Numbered from the stretch's first letter, positions 1 through 9,159 are shown. The stretch is 64,000 nt of DNA from Vibrio sinensis (GCF_003605645.1 NZ_QVMU01000009.1:106406-170405), one strand, 5' to 3'. The notes: generated by a model from the sequence alone, not told the origin. A program made the numbers and translations.

Positions 1-261
1 CATTGGCTACTAAACGACTACTACGACATCCCGTTCCACACACTTGTGCCAATCGTGGGTGAAAATATCATCGTTGCGGGTCGTTGCCTAAGCGCAGAAC
101 ACGAAGCCCTAGCATCAGCACGCGTTACTGCGCAGTGTTTTGAACTAGGCCACGCAGCAGGTGTTGCTGCAGTACAAGCAATTAATACAAATACGGCGAT
201 TCGCGACCTAAATGTTGCGGATATTCGCGCCACCATGATTGAAAACGGCTCTCGCCTGTAA
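1..261 (+). CDS. FAD-dependent oxidoreductase, C-terminal fragment
   Basis: The reading frame is open from base 1 and stops at 259-261, so the window starts inside the gene; 86 codons remain. The residues read HWLLNDYYDIPFHTLVP, then GENIIVAGRCLSAEHEALAS and ARVTAQCFELGHAAGVAA. This matches the C-terminal FAD-binding part of the FAD_oxidored family (pfam12831 type), where the GRCxSAxHEA and ALGxAAGxAA motifs contact the flavin and close the Rossmann domain. The substrate cannot be told from this piece. The stop codon sits 10 bases before the next start, and the TAAGGA at the stop serves as the next gene's ribosome binding site, so the two genes are almost certainly co-transcribed and act in one pathway. 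Confidence 0.8.
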   Translation, partial: HWLLNDYYDIPFHTLVPIVGENIIVAGRCLSAEHEALASARVTAQCFELGHAAGVAAVQAINTNTAIRDLNVADIRATMIENGSRL

Positions 262-271
262 GGATTATAAA

Positions 272-1396
272 ATGTCAGATCTAAAAATTGAACGCGTTGA
301 ACTTTACGCAGTTGCTGATCGCCTAGCGGCTCCGGTTCCATGGGCTGATAACCAAGAACCATTGCTTTACACCAACAATATCGTTCGTTTGATTTGTAAT
401 GACGGTACTGAAGGTGCTGGCGCGACGATTAGCTACACAGAGAACGACTTTGACCGTTGCATCATTGAATCACAACGTACTATCGTTCCTGGTTTAATTG
501 GTAAAAACCCACTAGCAACGCAAGAACTGTACAACTGGCTACAATCTCGCTGCACATGGGGTGGTCTACCTGCAAAATCGCCAATCGACATCGCAGCTTG
601 GGATATCAAAGGTAAAAAAGCTGGCATGCCTCTATATATGCTTTTGGGTGGCGCTCGCTCAAAAATGCTTTCTTACGCTTCAACGCCAATGTTTGACACC
701 GTAGAAGAATACTTCCCGTACCTAGACGACTGTATCGAGCACGGCTTCACTGCTATCAAACTACACTGCTACTGTGTGTATGCAAAAGACGTTGCTCTTG
801 TTGATGCAGTGCAAGCACGTTATGGCAAAACTGGCATTCGTTTCATGCTAGATACCGCAACGTTCTACACACCAGAACAAGCGATGGCTATGGCAAAACG
901 CCTAGAGAGCTACAACTGGGAATGGTTTGAAGCTCCTGTTTCTGACTACGACTACAACACATACAAGCGTTTGGTTGATCAAACTAACCTAGAAATTTCT
1001 AGCCACGGTAACTGCTTACTGACACTTCAAGAAGTAACGTACGCACTATCACAAAATATGTGGTCTGATATTCGTCAAGACGCAACCGTATGTGGTGGTA
1101 TTACTCCACTGAACAAATGTTTCCACATCGCGGAAGGTTTCTCTAAGAACCTAGAAATTCAATCTATGGGTTACACGCTAACTCAAGCTGCGAACCTACA
1201 CGTAGCACTAGCGCATAACAACTGTAAGTACTTCGAGCAGTTCTACCCATACGATGACTTCGAACTAGCATCAATTAACACAATCCGTACTGACAAAGAG
1301 GGCTTTGTTCACGCACCAGCTGGCAACGGTCTAGGTATCGAAATGGATTGGGATAAAGTGAAAGAGATGTCTGTAGCATCTTACGTGTTCGAATAA
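272..1396 (+). CDS. Enolase-superfamily (mandelate racemase/muconate lactonizing type) enzyme
   Basis: The protein has 374 residues, normal for the mandelate racemase branch of the enolase superfamily. An N-terminal capping domain is followed by a barrel. Landmarks are AAWDIKGKKAGMPLYMLLGG near 108-127, K163-L-H165 where the catalytic KxK normally lies, the metal ligands D194 (LDTATFY) and E220 (WFEAP), and S-H-G-N at 244-247 where the third acidic ligand is expected. The general-base His of mandelate racemase appears to be replaced by a Met (IQSMGYT, about 299). Such enzymes dehydrate or epimerise sugar acids or betaine-like carboxylates by abstracting the alpha proton. The in-frame TTG at 239 overlaps the previous gene and is unlikely; ATG 272 has AAGGA upstream. 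A BCCT carrier gene follows. Family is clear; substrate unknown. Confidence 0.85.
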   Translation: MSDLKIERVELYAVADRLAAPVPWADNQEPLLYTNNIVRLICNDGTEGAGATISYTENDFDRCIIESQRTIVPGLIGKNPLATQELYNWLQSRCTWGGLPAKSPIDIAAWDIKGKKAGMPLYMLLGGARSKMLSYASTPMFDTVEEYFPYLDDCIEHGFTAIKLHCYCVYAKDVALVDAVQARYGKTGIRFMLDTATFYTPEQAMAMAKRLESYNWEWFEAPVSDYDYNTYKRLVDQTNLEISSHGNCLLTLQEVTYALSQNMWSDIRQDATVCGGITPLNKCFHIAEGFSKNLEIQSMGYTLTQAANLHVALAHNNCKYFEQFYPYDDFELASINTIRTDKEGFVHAPAGNGLGIEMDWDKVKEMSVASYVFE

Positions 1397-1581
1397 TTGC
1401 TTGTTAATAATGAAAAACAACTAATACAAAGACAGCAATAACTGACACGCCTCTACCTACATTGTTTGCCCTTCAAGTCACACGTTTTGGGAACGGTTGA
1501 AGGGCAAACATACCTGATGTCAGTCATGATGAACTCGCCGTCCGAGTATTCTCAAATTTAGACAATATTGGAAAGTCACAA
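1397..1581 (+). promoter_or_regulatory. Intercistronic region with a perfect 14-bp inverted repeat
   Basis: Between the enolase-type gene and the BCCT gene, TGTTTGCCCTTCAA (1463-1476) is matched by TTGAAGGGCAAACA (1497-1510), with a 20-base loop. There is no T-run after the stem, so it is not a classical terminator. It could be an mRNA-stabilising hairpin, an attenuator, or a large operator. No BCCT promoter could be assigned with confidence. Confidence 0.6.
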
Positions 1582-3189
1582 ATGAAATTGAATACTTCAG
1601 AAATCGACTGGAAACTTACCTTTGGCAGCTTTGGATTTGTTCTGCTACTAGGTATTCTCGCTGTGGTTTACCCTGAGGCTGTAAAAAGCTCAATGGGCAG
1701 CATGCTAGACTTTACCGTAATTAACTTCGGTTCAGGTTTCCTTTGGTACACAATCTTTGCAACAGGCGCACTTTTATTCCTAGCTTTCTCTAAATACGGT
1801 GATATCCGTATGGGTGATAGCAAACCGAAATTTACTAAATTCCAACTATTCGCAATGGCACTGTCAGCGGGTATGGGTGCAAGTACTATGTACTGGGGCT
1901 TTATTGAAGCAGTTTACTACTTCATGGACCCTCAATTTGGCATAACTGACAAAGCAATGGCAATGGAATACGCTACGGCGTACAACATGTTCCACTGGGG
2001 TGCTGCAGGCTGGTTTATTTACCTAATCGTTGCAATTCCATTTGCTGTCGTGTTCTACCTAAAAGGCAGCCGTCGCATGAGCTTAAGTGGTGTTATCAAC
2101 GCACTATTTAATGATCGTCTACCTGGTTGGGCACAAAAGTTCATCGATCTACTGTTCATTATCACGACACTAGCAGCAACTGCGCTTACTCTAGGTCTTG
2201 GTATTCCAATGATTTCTTCAAACCTAGCAAGCTTAACTGGTATTCCAGATAACTTGATGTTGGGTATTGGCGTCATCCTAGGTCTTTCAGTTATCTTCTC
2301 GATGAGTTCATACATCGGTATCGAAAAAGGTATGGCTCGCCTATCAAGTGCAACTATCTACATCTGTGCGGCGTTTGTAGGCATCATCTTCATCATCGGT
2401 CCATCAGCGCTGATCATGAATAACCTAACTAACGGTATTGGTGTGATGCTTTCGGAATACATCCGTATGAGCACTAACACTGACCCATACGGTACAACAC
2501 TGTTCCCACAATACTGGACTGTGTTCTTCCTAGCGAACTGGATCTCTTACTCTCCTGGTGTAGGCGTATTCATCACTAAGATTATCCAAGGTCAAAAACT
2601 ACGTGACGTTATCCTTATCCTAGTAATCGGCGGCACAATGGGTTCTGCGGTTATCTTTGGTGTATGTGGTACGTTCTCTATGGACTTGATCAACACTGGC
2701 GTTATCGATGGCGTTAAACTGATTGGTGAGGGTCAACCGACTGAGCTTGTAAAACAGATCTTTAACTCAACATCGATTCCAATGATTCTAACGGCGCTTT
2801 ACCTTGTAACAATGATTCTGTTCACGGTAACAACTCTAGATGGTACGTCTTACTCTCTAGCGGGTATCGCAACGAAGAAACTTGATGATGAAGCAAACGT
2901 AAACCCAATGTTCCGTTTGTTCTGGTGTCTACTACTGACTGCTCTGCCAATCATCTTCCTATTGATTAATGCAGACCTGAACATCCTGAAAGCGTTCCCT
3001 GTACTTATCATTGTACTGATTGTGCCTGTGTTCTTTGTTGCAGCGGTTAAAACGCTTCAATACTTGAAAGACAACTACAGCACAATCATGGCTCACCAAG
3101 CTGAACAAGATATCATCTTAGGTATCACTTCAGACGAGCAAGGCGCTGAAAAAGAAACACCAGCACAAGTTGCAACACAACTTAGCTAA
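1582..3189 (+). CDS. BCCT-family transporter
   Basis: This 535-residue, strongly hydrophobic protein has about twelve membrane segments. The BCCT glycine-rich motif is present as SAGMGASTMYWGFIEA (about residues 91-106), followed by the family block WTVFFLANWISYSPGVGVF with KIIQGQ-type residues near 313-340. BCCT carriers move betaine, choline, carnitine or other quaternary-ammonium or carboxylate solutes, driven by Na+ or H+, across the inner membrane. The first motif has Ser-Thr-Met where Na+-coupled betaine carriers usually have Gly-Xaa-Gly, and the usual WW aromatic pair is reduced, so classical glycine betaine transport is doubtful. The start ATG has GGAAAG 8 bases upstream. Its position after an oxidoreductase and an enolase-type enzyme suggests uptake of their substrate. 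A strong terminator follows. Confidence 0.85.
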   Translation: MKLNTSEIDWKLTFGSFGFVLLLGILAVVYPEAVKSSMGSMLDFTVINFGSGFLWYTIFATGALLFLAFSKYGDIRMGDSKPKFTKFQLFAMALSAGMGASTMYWGFIEAVYYFMDPQFGITDKAMAMEYATAYNMFHWGAAGWFIYLIVAIPFAVVFYLKGSRRMSLSGVINALFNDRLPGWAQKFIDLLFIITTLAATALTLGLGIPMISSNLASLTGIPDNLMLGIGVILGLSVIFSMSSYIGIEKGMARLSSATIYICAAFVGIIFIIGPSALIMNNLTNGIGVMLSEYIRMSTNTDPYGTTLFPQYWTVFFLANWISYSPGVGVFITKIIQGQKLRDVILILVIGGTMGSAVIFGVCGTFSMDLINTGVIDGVKLIGEGQPTELVKQIFNSTSIPMILTALYLVTMILFTVTTLDGTSYSLAGIATKKLDDEANVNPMFRLFWCLLLTALPIIFLLINADLNILKAFPVLIIVLIVPVFFVAAVKTLQYLKDNYSTIMAHQAEQDIILGITSDEQGAEKETPAQVATQLS

Positions 3190-3272
3190 GTTTAATGTTT
3201 AACGTTTCATGTTTAACTTAGATTCGATCTAAATTGAGATACGATTTAAGTGAGCTGAATTCCCCCTAATCC

Positions 3273-3304
3273 AAAGCCCTACGATTTACATCGTGGGGCT
3301 TTTT
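3273..3304 (+). terminator. Rho-independent terminator after BCCT gene
   Basis: AAAGCCCTACGAT pairs with ATCGTGGGGCTTT around a TTAC loop and runs into TTTTT. It ends the first operon. Confidence 0.85.
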
Positions 3305-3767
3305 CTATTTCTGTGTCGCAAAGCTGAGCGTCTCGAAACTAATCACCTAAACCAAACATCAAAAACTCGACTTCTAAAAACTAAACCTTTAAGAACTAGA
3401 CCTTTAAGAACTAGGCATCGAAAAATCATAATGTCCCAAACCTCAATCGACTGACGAAAAATGAAATCTTATCTTCACAGACACCTATCACATATAAGCG
3501 TAATATTACGCTCAAAATAAGTGTGCTATATCTTATAGATAGGTTTATAGATACCCAATTTATAAAAGCAAAGTTAATAGACGCACGACGAAACAAAGAG
3601 GAACACAACATCCTGTTTGTTGATGCATAAGAAGCCGAACTTTTTCACTGATTTATTTCTTATGTATTACGCTTTAATGGTTATGTGTTGAGAAAGATCT
3701 TTCGTTATCTTTTTAAAATACATTTTGATTTTTGCTCTTTTTGAGCCTTGTCGCTACCGTGGTTATT
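3305..3767. other. AT-rich intergenic region with a 15-bp tandem duplication
   Basis: No convincing gene is seen. CCTTTAAGAACTAG occurs twice in tandem at 3386-3399 and 3401-3414, separated by one base. The rest is AT-rich and probably contains the eptA promoter. A 61-codon minus-strand frame at 3426-3611 has no ribosome binding site or recognisable motif. Confidence 0.5.
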
Positions 3768-5420
3768 ATGATTCATTCTAGAACTAGAACTCATCGTACG
3801 ATTTCATACGTAACATTTACGTTTTTACTGGCGCTGTACTTTGCGCTAATCGTCAACATCCCAATTTACAAAGAACTCTATTCGATATTTAACCAACTTG
3901 ATGGTGTTAAGATCGGTTTTGTCCTATCCATCCCTATTTTTTTCTTGGCTGCACTCAATTTTCTCTTCAACTTATTTAGTTGGCCTGGGATCAGTAAACC
4001 GTTTTTTATCATTTTATTGTTCATGTCGAGTGTGGTGAGTTATGCGGCTTATAACTATGGCACATTTTTCGACTATGGCATGATCACCAATATCGTTGAA
4101 ACCGATACGAGTGAAGCAAGCTCTTACCTAAGTGCTTACTCACTAACTTGGATACTCTTAATGGGGGGCTTACCTGCTTTATGGGTGTTTTTTATGCGCC
4201 TCTCCAACCAAGGTAGTTGGTTAAAATTCACCTTAATGAAATTAGCATCGATGATCGTTTCAGTACTCATCGTTATTGCCATTGCCGCTCTCTATTATCA
4301 AGATTACGCTTCTGTCGGTCGAAACCACAGCTACTTAAAAAAAATGATCATACCTACTGAGTTTGTTAGTAGCGCTGTCAAGTATGTCAATAAGAACTAC
4401 CTCACGACACCAGAGCCCTACCGCACCGTAGGATCAGACGCGAAGCAATCACAACAGGCCTTGCAGGCAGCTAAAACAAAACCAACATTATTATTCGTGG
4501 TAGTCGGTGAAACTGCTCGTACACAAAACTACCAACTCAATAACTATTCGCGAGCAACCAATCAATACACGATTGCGCAGAATGTTATTTCATTCCAAGA
4601 CGTCAGCTCTTGTGGTACCGCCACCGCAGTGTCGCTCCCGTGTATGTTTTCAGAACTGACCCATAATACCTACGATCATGCGCATGCTATGAACCAAGAT
4701 AATGTTCTCGATATATTAAGACATGCTGGTATTAATATTATGTGGAAAGATAACGATGGTGGTGACAAAGGCGTTGCTCGAAATGTACTTTATAAAGCGG
4801 TCGACCGAACTCAAAAAAACACCCTGTGTGATGGCTCAACCTGTTACGATATGTCACTGTTAGAAGGACTTGACCAAGACATCTCTAACTTAAAGGGAAA
4901 TCGCATTATTGCCCTTCACTTAATGGGAAGTCACGGCCCAACCTATTACAAACGCTATCCTAAAAACCACGCTAAGTTTCTACCCGATTGTGAGCGAGCC
5001 GATATTGAGAACTGTAGTATCGAGCAAATCGTGAATACTTATGACAATACTATTCTCTATACCGATTACGTTTTAAATCAGCTTATCAACAAACTGAAAG
5101 CTCTCGAAACGCAGTACAACACTGCGCTGATCTATGTTTCTGATCACGGAGAATCTTTAGGTGAAAATGGCCTATTTTTACACGGCATGCCTTATAGCCT
5201 AGCCCCGGACTTTCAGAAAAAAGTACCGTTTATCTTGTGGATGTCACCAGGCTTTGAAAAAGAGAAGCAAATCGATACCGCTTGCCTGAAACAAGAAGCT
5301 CAGCAAAAAGGGAAGTTTTCTCATGACAACTTATTCCATTCATTACTGGGCATTATGGACGTAAAAACAACAGCTTATCAACCAGCCTTGGACCTATTCC
5401 AAACCTGTCGTCAACCATAA
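3768..5420 (+). CDS. eptA: Phosphoethanolamine-lipid A transferase (EptA type)
   Basis: The protein has about 550 residues from ATG 3768, with five N-terminal membrane helices and then a periplasmic alkaline-phosphatase-like (sulfatase) domain. The nucleophile Thr lies in GETART (about residue 249), followed by SCGTATAVSLPCMFS with disulphide cysteines, and SDHGESLGENGLFLHG near the C-terminus, which carries Zn-binding Asp and His. The family transfers phosphoethanolamine from phosphatidylethanolamine to lipid A, lowering surface charge and polymyxin binding. An in-frame TTG lies at 3732; neither start has a strong ribosome binding site, but the ATG start gives the usual short cytoplasmic leader. 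The gene appears to be a single-gene unit with its own terminator. No two-component regulator pair is adjacent. Confidence 0.9.
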   Translation: MIHSRTRTHRTISYVTFTFLLALYFALIVNIPIYKELYSIFNQLDGVKIGFVLSIPIFFLAALNFLFNLFSWPGISKPFFIILLFMSSVVSYAAYNYGTFFDYGMITNIVETDTSEASSYLSAYSLTWILLMGGLPALWVFFMRLSNQGSWLKFTLMKLASMIVSVLIVIAIAALYYQDYASVGRNHSYLKKMIIPTEFVSSAVKYVNKNYLTTPEPYRTVGSDAKQSQQALQAAKTKPTLLFVVVGETARTQNYQLNNYSRATNQYTIAQNVISFQDVSSCGTATAVSLPCMFSELTHNTYDHAHAMNQDNVLDILRHAGINIMWKDNDGGDKGVARNVLYKAVDRTQKNTLCDGSTCYDMSLLEGLDQDISNLKGNRIIALHLMGSHGPTYYKRYPKNHAKFLPDCERADIENCSIEQIVNTYDNTILYTDYVLNQLINKLKALETQYNTALIYVSDHGESLGENGLFLHGMPYSLAPDFQKKVPFILWMSPGFEKEKQIDTACLKQEAQQKGKFSHDNLFHSLLGIMDVKTTAYQPALDLFQTCRQP

Positions 5421-5450
5421 CCGCAGACCTAGTCGTTACCAAAGCTAATC

Positions 5451-5496
5451 GATATGGGCCTCACTATTTTTTTGTGAGGCCCATCAAATTTTTTTA
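5451..5496 (+). terminator. Terminator after eptA
   Basis: GATATGGGCCTCAC pairs with GTGAGGCCCATC around a short T-rich loop, then a run of seven T. Strong rho-independent signal. Confidence 0.85.
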
Positions 5497-5603
5497 GCCT
5501 CCATGTTATGCATAGTATGCATACTCGACTTCACAAATTTTCATTTGTGTCATTTCATATAAATCACTACACTTCGCGCTCTTTTTTCAACAGAGCGCAA
5601 TAC

Positions 5604-5783
5604 ATGCTTTTTTCACAAACCATTTTCGCTCAAGTGTTGAGAATGACTCTGCTATTAGTCGTAACATTAACCGTGGTTCATCACTCTCCCCGATTGCTAG
5701 AACTATTGGCACAACAAGCAATCAATAGCGGTTGTCATCAACAATCTGAAGAGATCTCCTCTCAGCACCACCATCATCATTAA
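5604..5783 (+). CDS. Small membrane-anchored protein with natural poly-histidine tail
   Basis: About 59 residues if read from ATG 5604. One hydrophobic stretch (VLRMTLLLVVTLTVV) is followed by a short polar segment with one Cys (NSGCHQQ), and the protein ends in five histidines just before the stop. An alternative in-frame ATG at 5508 would give 91 residues, but it lies inside the repeat TATGCATAGTATGCATA (5507-5523), which looks more like promoter or operator DNA. The stop is 12 bases before the MFS gene start, so the two are probably co-expressed. The tail suggests metal (Ni, Zn, Cu) binding, but this is inference; no family was recognised. The translation start has only a weak GAGCGC ribosome binding site. 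Confidence 0.5.
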   Translation: MLFSQTIFAQVLRMTLLLVVTLTVVHHSPRLLELLAQQAINSGCHQQSEEISSQHHHHH

Positions 5784-5795
5784 AATGAGCACATT

Positions 5796-7010
5796 ATGAG
5801 TATTTTCCGTTTTCCTATTCTTGTTTGGTTAGGAATAGGGATTTTGATTATTAGTCTAGGGATAAGACAATCTTTTGGTATTTTTATGATGCCAATTTCC
5901 GACCACTTCCAGACTGGTCGTGAATTTTTTAGCTTTGCTATCGCACTACAAAACTTATTATTTGGTGTATTTCAGCCTTTCGTAGGGATGGCATCGGATC
6001 GATGGGGATCAAAACGCATTTTGATCATCGGTTCGATCTCTTATGCATTGGGCTTATACCTAACTTCAATCGCCGTTGAGCCTAGCTTACTTTATCTTTC
6101 TCTTGGTGCCCTTGTTGGTCTTGGTTTGAGCGCAACTAGCTACGTCATTATTCTTGGTGTTGTCGCAAAGGTTGTCCCTGCACAGCACGCAGCAAAAGCA
6201 TTTGGCTTAACTACGGCGGCCGGTTCTTTTGGTATGTTCGCGATGATCCCTGGCGCTCAAACGCTACTCAGCGACTTTGGTTGGCAACAAGCTTTACAAG
6301 TATTTGCTATGCTATGTAGCCTGATTGTTGTGTTTGCATTGTTTATGCGAACCGCGAATAAAAACTCAAGTACCGCGGCAGCAACCAACGCAGCAACTGA
6401 AAATCAAACACTGAAAGAAGCACTAAAAGAAGCATTTTCTAATAAAAGTTATTGGTTGATTCATGCTGGATTTTTTGTCTGTGGCTTCCACGTTATGTTT
6501 ATTGCTACCCACTTACCCAGCTATTTGGCAGACAAACATTTACCCGCATCAAGTGCAGCAATGGCCCTCGCCTATGTGGGTATTTTCAACATCTTCGGTT
6601 CTTATTTTTGGGGTGTGATGGCTGACAAATACAGTAAACGTCACGTGATGTCGGCATTGTATCTGATGAGAACTGTCGTTATTGCCGGATTCGTTTCGTT
6701 ACCTGTCACTGAACACACTGCAGCAATATTTGGTGGTGCTATTGGTTTCTGCTGGTTAGGTACGGTTCCACTCACATCGGGTTTAGTGCGCCAAATGTTT
6801 GGTGCCCGTTACCTATCCACCTTATATGGATTGGTATTTTTTACACACCAAGTGGGCAGCTTCCTTGGCGCATGGGCAGGTGGTCGCATCTATGACTACT
6901 ACGGTTCATACGAGCCAATTTGGTGGTCAACGGTTGTAATGGCTTTCATTGCGGCGTTAATTCACCTACCAATCAACGATAAACCGGTGCCTCGATTGGC
7001 GATGGCATAA
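5796..7010 (+). CDS. MFS transporter
   Basis: The protein has 404 residues and twelve predicted membrane segments, with the MFS loop 2-3 signature in GMASDRWGSKRIL (about 63-75) and the related loop 8-9 motif GVMADKYSKRHVM. The opening LIISLGIRQSFGIFMMPISDHF resembles the oxalate/formate and monocarboxylate-type MFS branch. It likely exchanges or imports a small organic anion through the inner membrane, substrate unknown. It sits 12 bases after the His-tailed small protein and is closed by a bidirectional terminator facing uxuA. A five-codon mini frame (ATG 5785, stop TGA) precedes the start and could modulate translation. Confidence 0.82.
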   Translation: MSIFRFPILVWLGIGILIISLGIRQSFGIFMMPISDHFQTGREFFSFAIALQNLLFGVFQPFVGMASDRWGSKRILIIGSISYALGLYLTSIAVEPSLLYLSLGALVGLGLSATSYVIILGVVAKVVPAQHAAKAFGLTTAAGSFGMFAMIPGAQTLLSDFGWQQALQVFAMLCSLIVVFALFMRTANKNSSTAAATNAATENQTLKEALKEAFSNKSYWLIHAGFFVCGFHVMFIATHLPSYLADKHLPASSAAMALAYVGIFNIFGSYFWGVMADKYSKRHVMSALYLMRTVVIAGFVSLPVTEHTAAIFGGAIGFCWLGTVPLTSGLVRQMFGARYLSTLYGLVFFTHQVGSFLGAWAGGRIYDYYGSYEPIWWSTVVMAFIAALIHLPINDKPVPRLAMA

Positions 7011-7040
7011 ATAACCGGAACTCAGATTAAATAAATATAA

Positions 7041-7069
7041 AAAACCCTTAGCGGATGCTAAGGGTTTTT
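7041..7069. terminator. Bidirectional terminator between MFS gene and uxuA
   Basis: AAACCCTTAGC pairs with GCTAAGGGTTT around GGAT, with A-runs on the left and T-runs on the right, so it can serve both converging genes. Confidence 0.85.
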
Positions 7070-7129
7070 GCTTTTACCTATTAACAGAATGACTGAATCA
7101 AAGACGCTCTGATTAATCTTTTATGGTTC

Positions 7130-8311
7130 TTACTGATAGAACGCTCGCTTAAGTGCTAATTCTACGCCGCGGATTTCCGCTAAACCTTTCAAACGACCAA
7201 TACAAGAGTAACCTGGGTTGGTTTTCTTTTTCAGGTCATCAATCATTTGGTGACCGTGGTCTGGACGCATTGGGATCATGCGAGTTTCACCCGCATCACT
7301 ACGACGTTTCTCTTCTTTCAACAACGCATTAACCACGTTGTACATGTCCACATCACCCTCAAGGTGCGCAGCTTCATGGAAACTCATTGGGTTTTCTTCA
7401 CGTTGCGTTGAACGTAAATGAGTAAAGTAAACGCGATCGCCGTACGTTTCGATCATTTTAACAAGATCGTTGTCACCACGAACACCGTAAGAACCGGTAC
7501 ACATGGTAATTCCGTTCATCATGCTAGGTACTGCTGTGGTTAGCGCTTCAATATCTTCAATCGTTGATACGATACGAGGCAAACCTAGAATTGGACGCGG
7601 TGGATCGTCCGGGTGAACCGCCATCTTCAAACCATGGCCCTCACAAATTGGCATCAGCTCTTCTAAGAATAGAACCATGTGTTCACGCAGTTTCGCTTTA
7701 TCAATACCATTGTAAGTATCTAGACGCGCTTGGAACTCTTCTAGAGTATAACCCTCTTCTGAGCCCGGTAAGCCAGCGATGATGTTTGCTGTCAGTTTGG
7801 CAATTTCCGCTTCGCTCATTTCTTCGAAACGTGCTTGCGCTTGAGCTTGCTCAGCTTCAGTGTAATCCGCATTTGCCCCTGGACGTTTTAGGATACAAAG
7901 TTCAAAAGCTGCAAATTCAATTTGGTCAAAACGAAGTGCTTTCGAACCGTCTGCCAATTCATATTCTAAATCGGTACGAGTCCAGTCCAAGACAGGCATG
8001 AAGTTATAACAAACCGTATCGATTCCGCATTCAGCTAAATTAGTTAAAGACTGCTTGTAGTTATCAATCCATAATTGATAGTTACCAGTACGAGTTTTAA
8101 TTTCCTCGTGTACTGGAACACTTTCAACTACAGACCAAGTAAATCCTTTTTCTTCAATAATCGCTTTACGCTTTAATATTTCTTCTTTAGTCCAAACCTC
8201 ACCGTTTGGAATATGATGAAGAGCATTAACAATACCCGTTGCGCCTGCTTGTTTAATATCATCGAGAGAAACTAGGTCATTAGGACCGTACCAACGCCAC
8301 GTCTGTTCCAT
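7130..8311 (-). CDS. uxuA: Mannonate dehydratase (copy 1)
   Basis: 393 residues, the usual UxuA length. The N-terminus MEQTWRWYG and the motifs [37 protein letters not shown] and RPDHGHQM are diagnostic. The enzyme dehydrates D-mannonate to 2-keto-3-deoxy-D-gluconate in the cytoplasm using Fe2+ or Mn2+. The ATG has AAAGGTAAG upstream. The gene lies directly downstream of a UxuR-like GntR regulator, in the same direction with 101 bases between them, so it is probably co-transcribed with it. A second, clearly homologous copy lies at 20500-21684. Copy 1 is separated from the main uxuB-uxaC-kdgK-eda operon by about 14 kb. Confidence 0.95.
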   Translation of the reverse strand: MEQTWRWYGPNDLVSLDDIKQAGATGIVNALHHIPNGEVWTKEEILKRKAIIEEKGFTWSVVESVPVHEEIKTRTGNYQLWIDNYKQSLTNLAECGIDTVCYNFMPVLDWTRTDLEYELADGSKALRFDQIEFAAFELCILKRPGANADYTEAEQAQAQARFEEMSEAEIAKLTANIIAGLPGSEEGYTLEEFQARLDTYNGIDKAKLREHMVLFLEELMPICEGHGLKMAVHPDDPPRPILGLPRIVSTIEDIEALTTAVPSMMNGITMCTGSYGVRGDNDLVKMIETYGDRVYFTHLRSTQREENPMSFHEAAHLEGDVDMYNVVNALLKEEKRRSDAGETRMIPMRPDHGHQMIDDLKKKTNPGYSCIGRLKGLAEIRGVELALKRAFYQ

Positions 8312-8333
8312 ATTATCTTACCTTTATTTAGAC

Positions 8334-8373
8334 AATACTAGTGAGTGGAGAGTTGTTACCAACTCACCAGTAT
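8334..8373 (-). repeat. Inverted repeat between the GntR regulator and uxuA copy 1
   Basis: AATACTAGTGAGT (8334-8346) is matched by AACTCACCAGTATT (8360-8373) with one mismatch. No T-run follows on the minus strand, so it more likely tunes uxuA mRNA stability or partial read-through than ends transcription. Confidence 0.5.
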
Positions 8374-8412
8374 TTTATATATTTAATTGTTTTTTATAAC
8401 GAGTAATTAAAA

Positions 8413-9159
8413 CTATCTAAATAAGAACCCGTCAAACCGTGGGTCATCTACATCAGATAATTCAAATAGTGTTTGCTTTACATTTTCGATATGGTGCCAC
8501 ATCGCTTCTCGCGCCCCATCTGGATCACGGCGTTGCAGCGCCTTTAAAATTTGTTCATGATCATCAAGCCACGCAATGCGATAGCCAGTATCAGTAAATC
8601 GGGCATGGAGTTGTCGCCACATGCAACTCGCATCTCGGCGGAACCAAAGATCTTTTACAATATCCGCAAGTACGCTGTTTTGTGATGCTTCAGCAATCGT
8701 CAGATGAAACATTTCATCTCCATCGTAATCACCGTGACCAGTTTCTAGCTGTTGACGTTCTGTATCTAGAGCTTCACGTAGCTTTGATATGTCATTTTTT
8801 GTCACATGTTTTGCTGCAAAGCCTGCGATTTGACTTTCCAGTACTTGCCGAGCTTGCAGCAATTCAAATGGACCAATGTCAGAATTAGAGCGAGAAGAAA
8901 CTGGTGCTTGCTGAGAATCATTGCTAGGAACATTTGATACGTAAACACCGGAACCTTTGCGCACTTCAACTAAGCCCTGAAGCTCTAGCATAATAATAGC
9001 TTCACGGACAACCGAACGACTTACTTGCATCTCTTCCGCGATATCACGCTCTGGCGGTAAGCGATCACCGACCTTAAACTCATCTAAGCGGATTCGCTCT
9101 TGCAGAGTAAGGCCAATTTCTTGATACAAACGTTTTGGTTCTGTAATTGCGATGTTCAT
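8413..9159 (-). CDS. uxuR: GntR/FadR-family regulator of hexuronate genes (UxuR/ExuR-like)
   Basis: 248 residues. The N-terminal winged helix contains GDRLPPERDIAEEMQVSRSV and the GLVEVRKGSGVYV wing (about 35-75). An FCD effector domain covers about 95-235, with LLQARQVLESQIAGFAA and a C-terminal region with DDHEQIL and HHIENV residues that normally bind metal and sugar acid. UxuR/ExuR proteins repress hexuronate genes until fructuronate, glucuronate or mannonate binds. Overlapping TTGGT-N2-ACCAA operators lie 48-76 bases upstream of its start, indicating autoregulation. A paralogue lies immediately upstream in the same orientation. The choice between UxuR and ExuR names is by similarity only. 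Confidence 0.85.
   Translation of the reverse strand: MNIAITEPKRLYQEIGLTLQERIRLDEFKVGDRLPPERDIAEEMQVSRSVVREAIIMLELQGLVEVRKGSGVYVSNVPSNDSQQAPVSSRSNSDIGPFELLQARQVLESQIAGFAAKHVTKNDISKLREALDTERQQLETGHGDYDGDEMFHLTIAEASQNSVLADIVKDLWFRRDASCMWRQLHARFTDTGYRIAWLDDHEQILKALQRRDPDGAREAMWHHIENVKQTLFELSDVDDPRFDGFLFR

Noticed and set aside
3426..3611. 61-codon minus-strand frame in the eptA upstream region
   Set aside because: No ribosome binding site, biased AT-rich composition and no motif.
5766..5783. Poly-His end considered as an artificial His-tag from a cloning vector
   Set aside because: The surrounding sequence is continuous with native genes on both sides and the codons are mixed (CAC, CAT); no vector sequence is seen.
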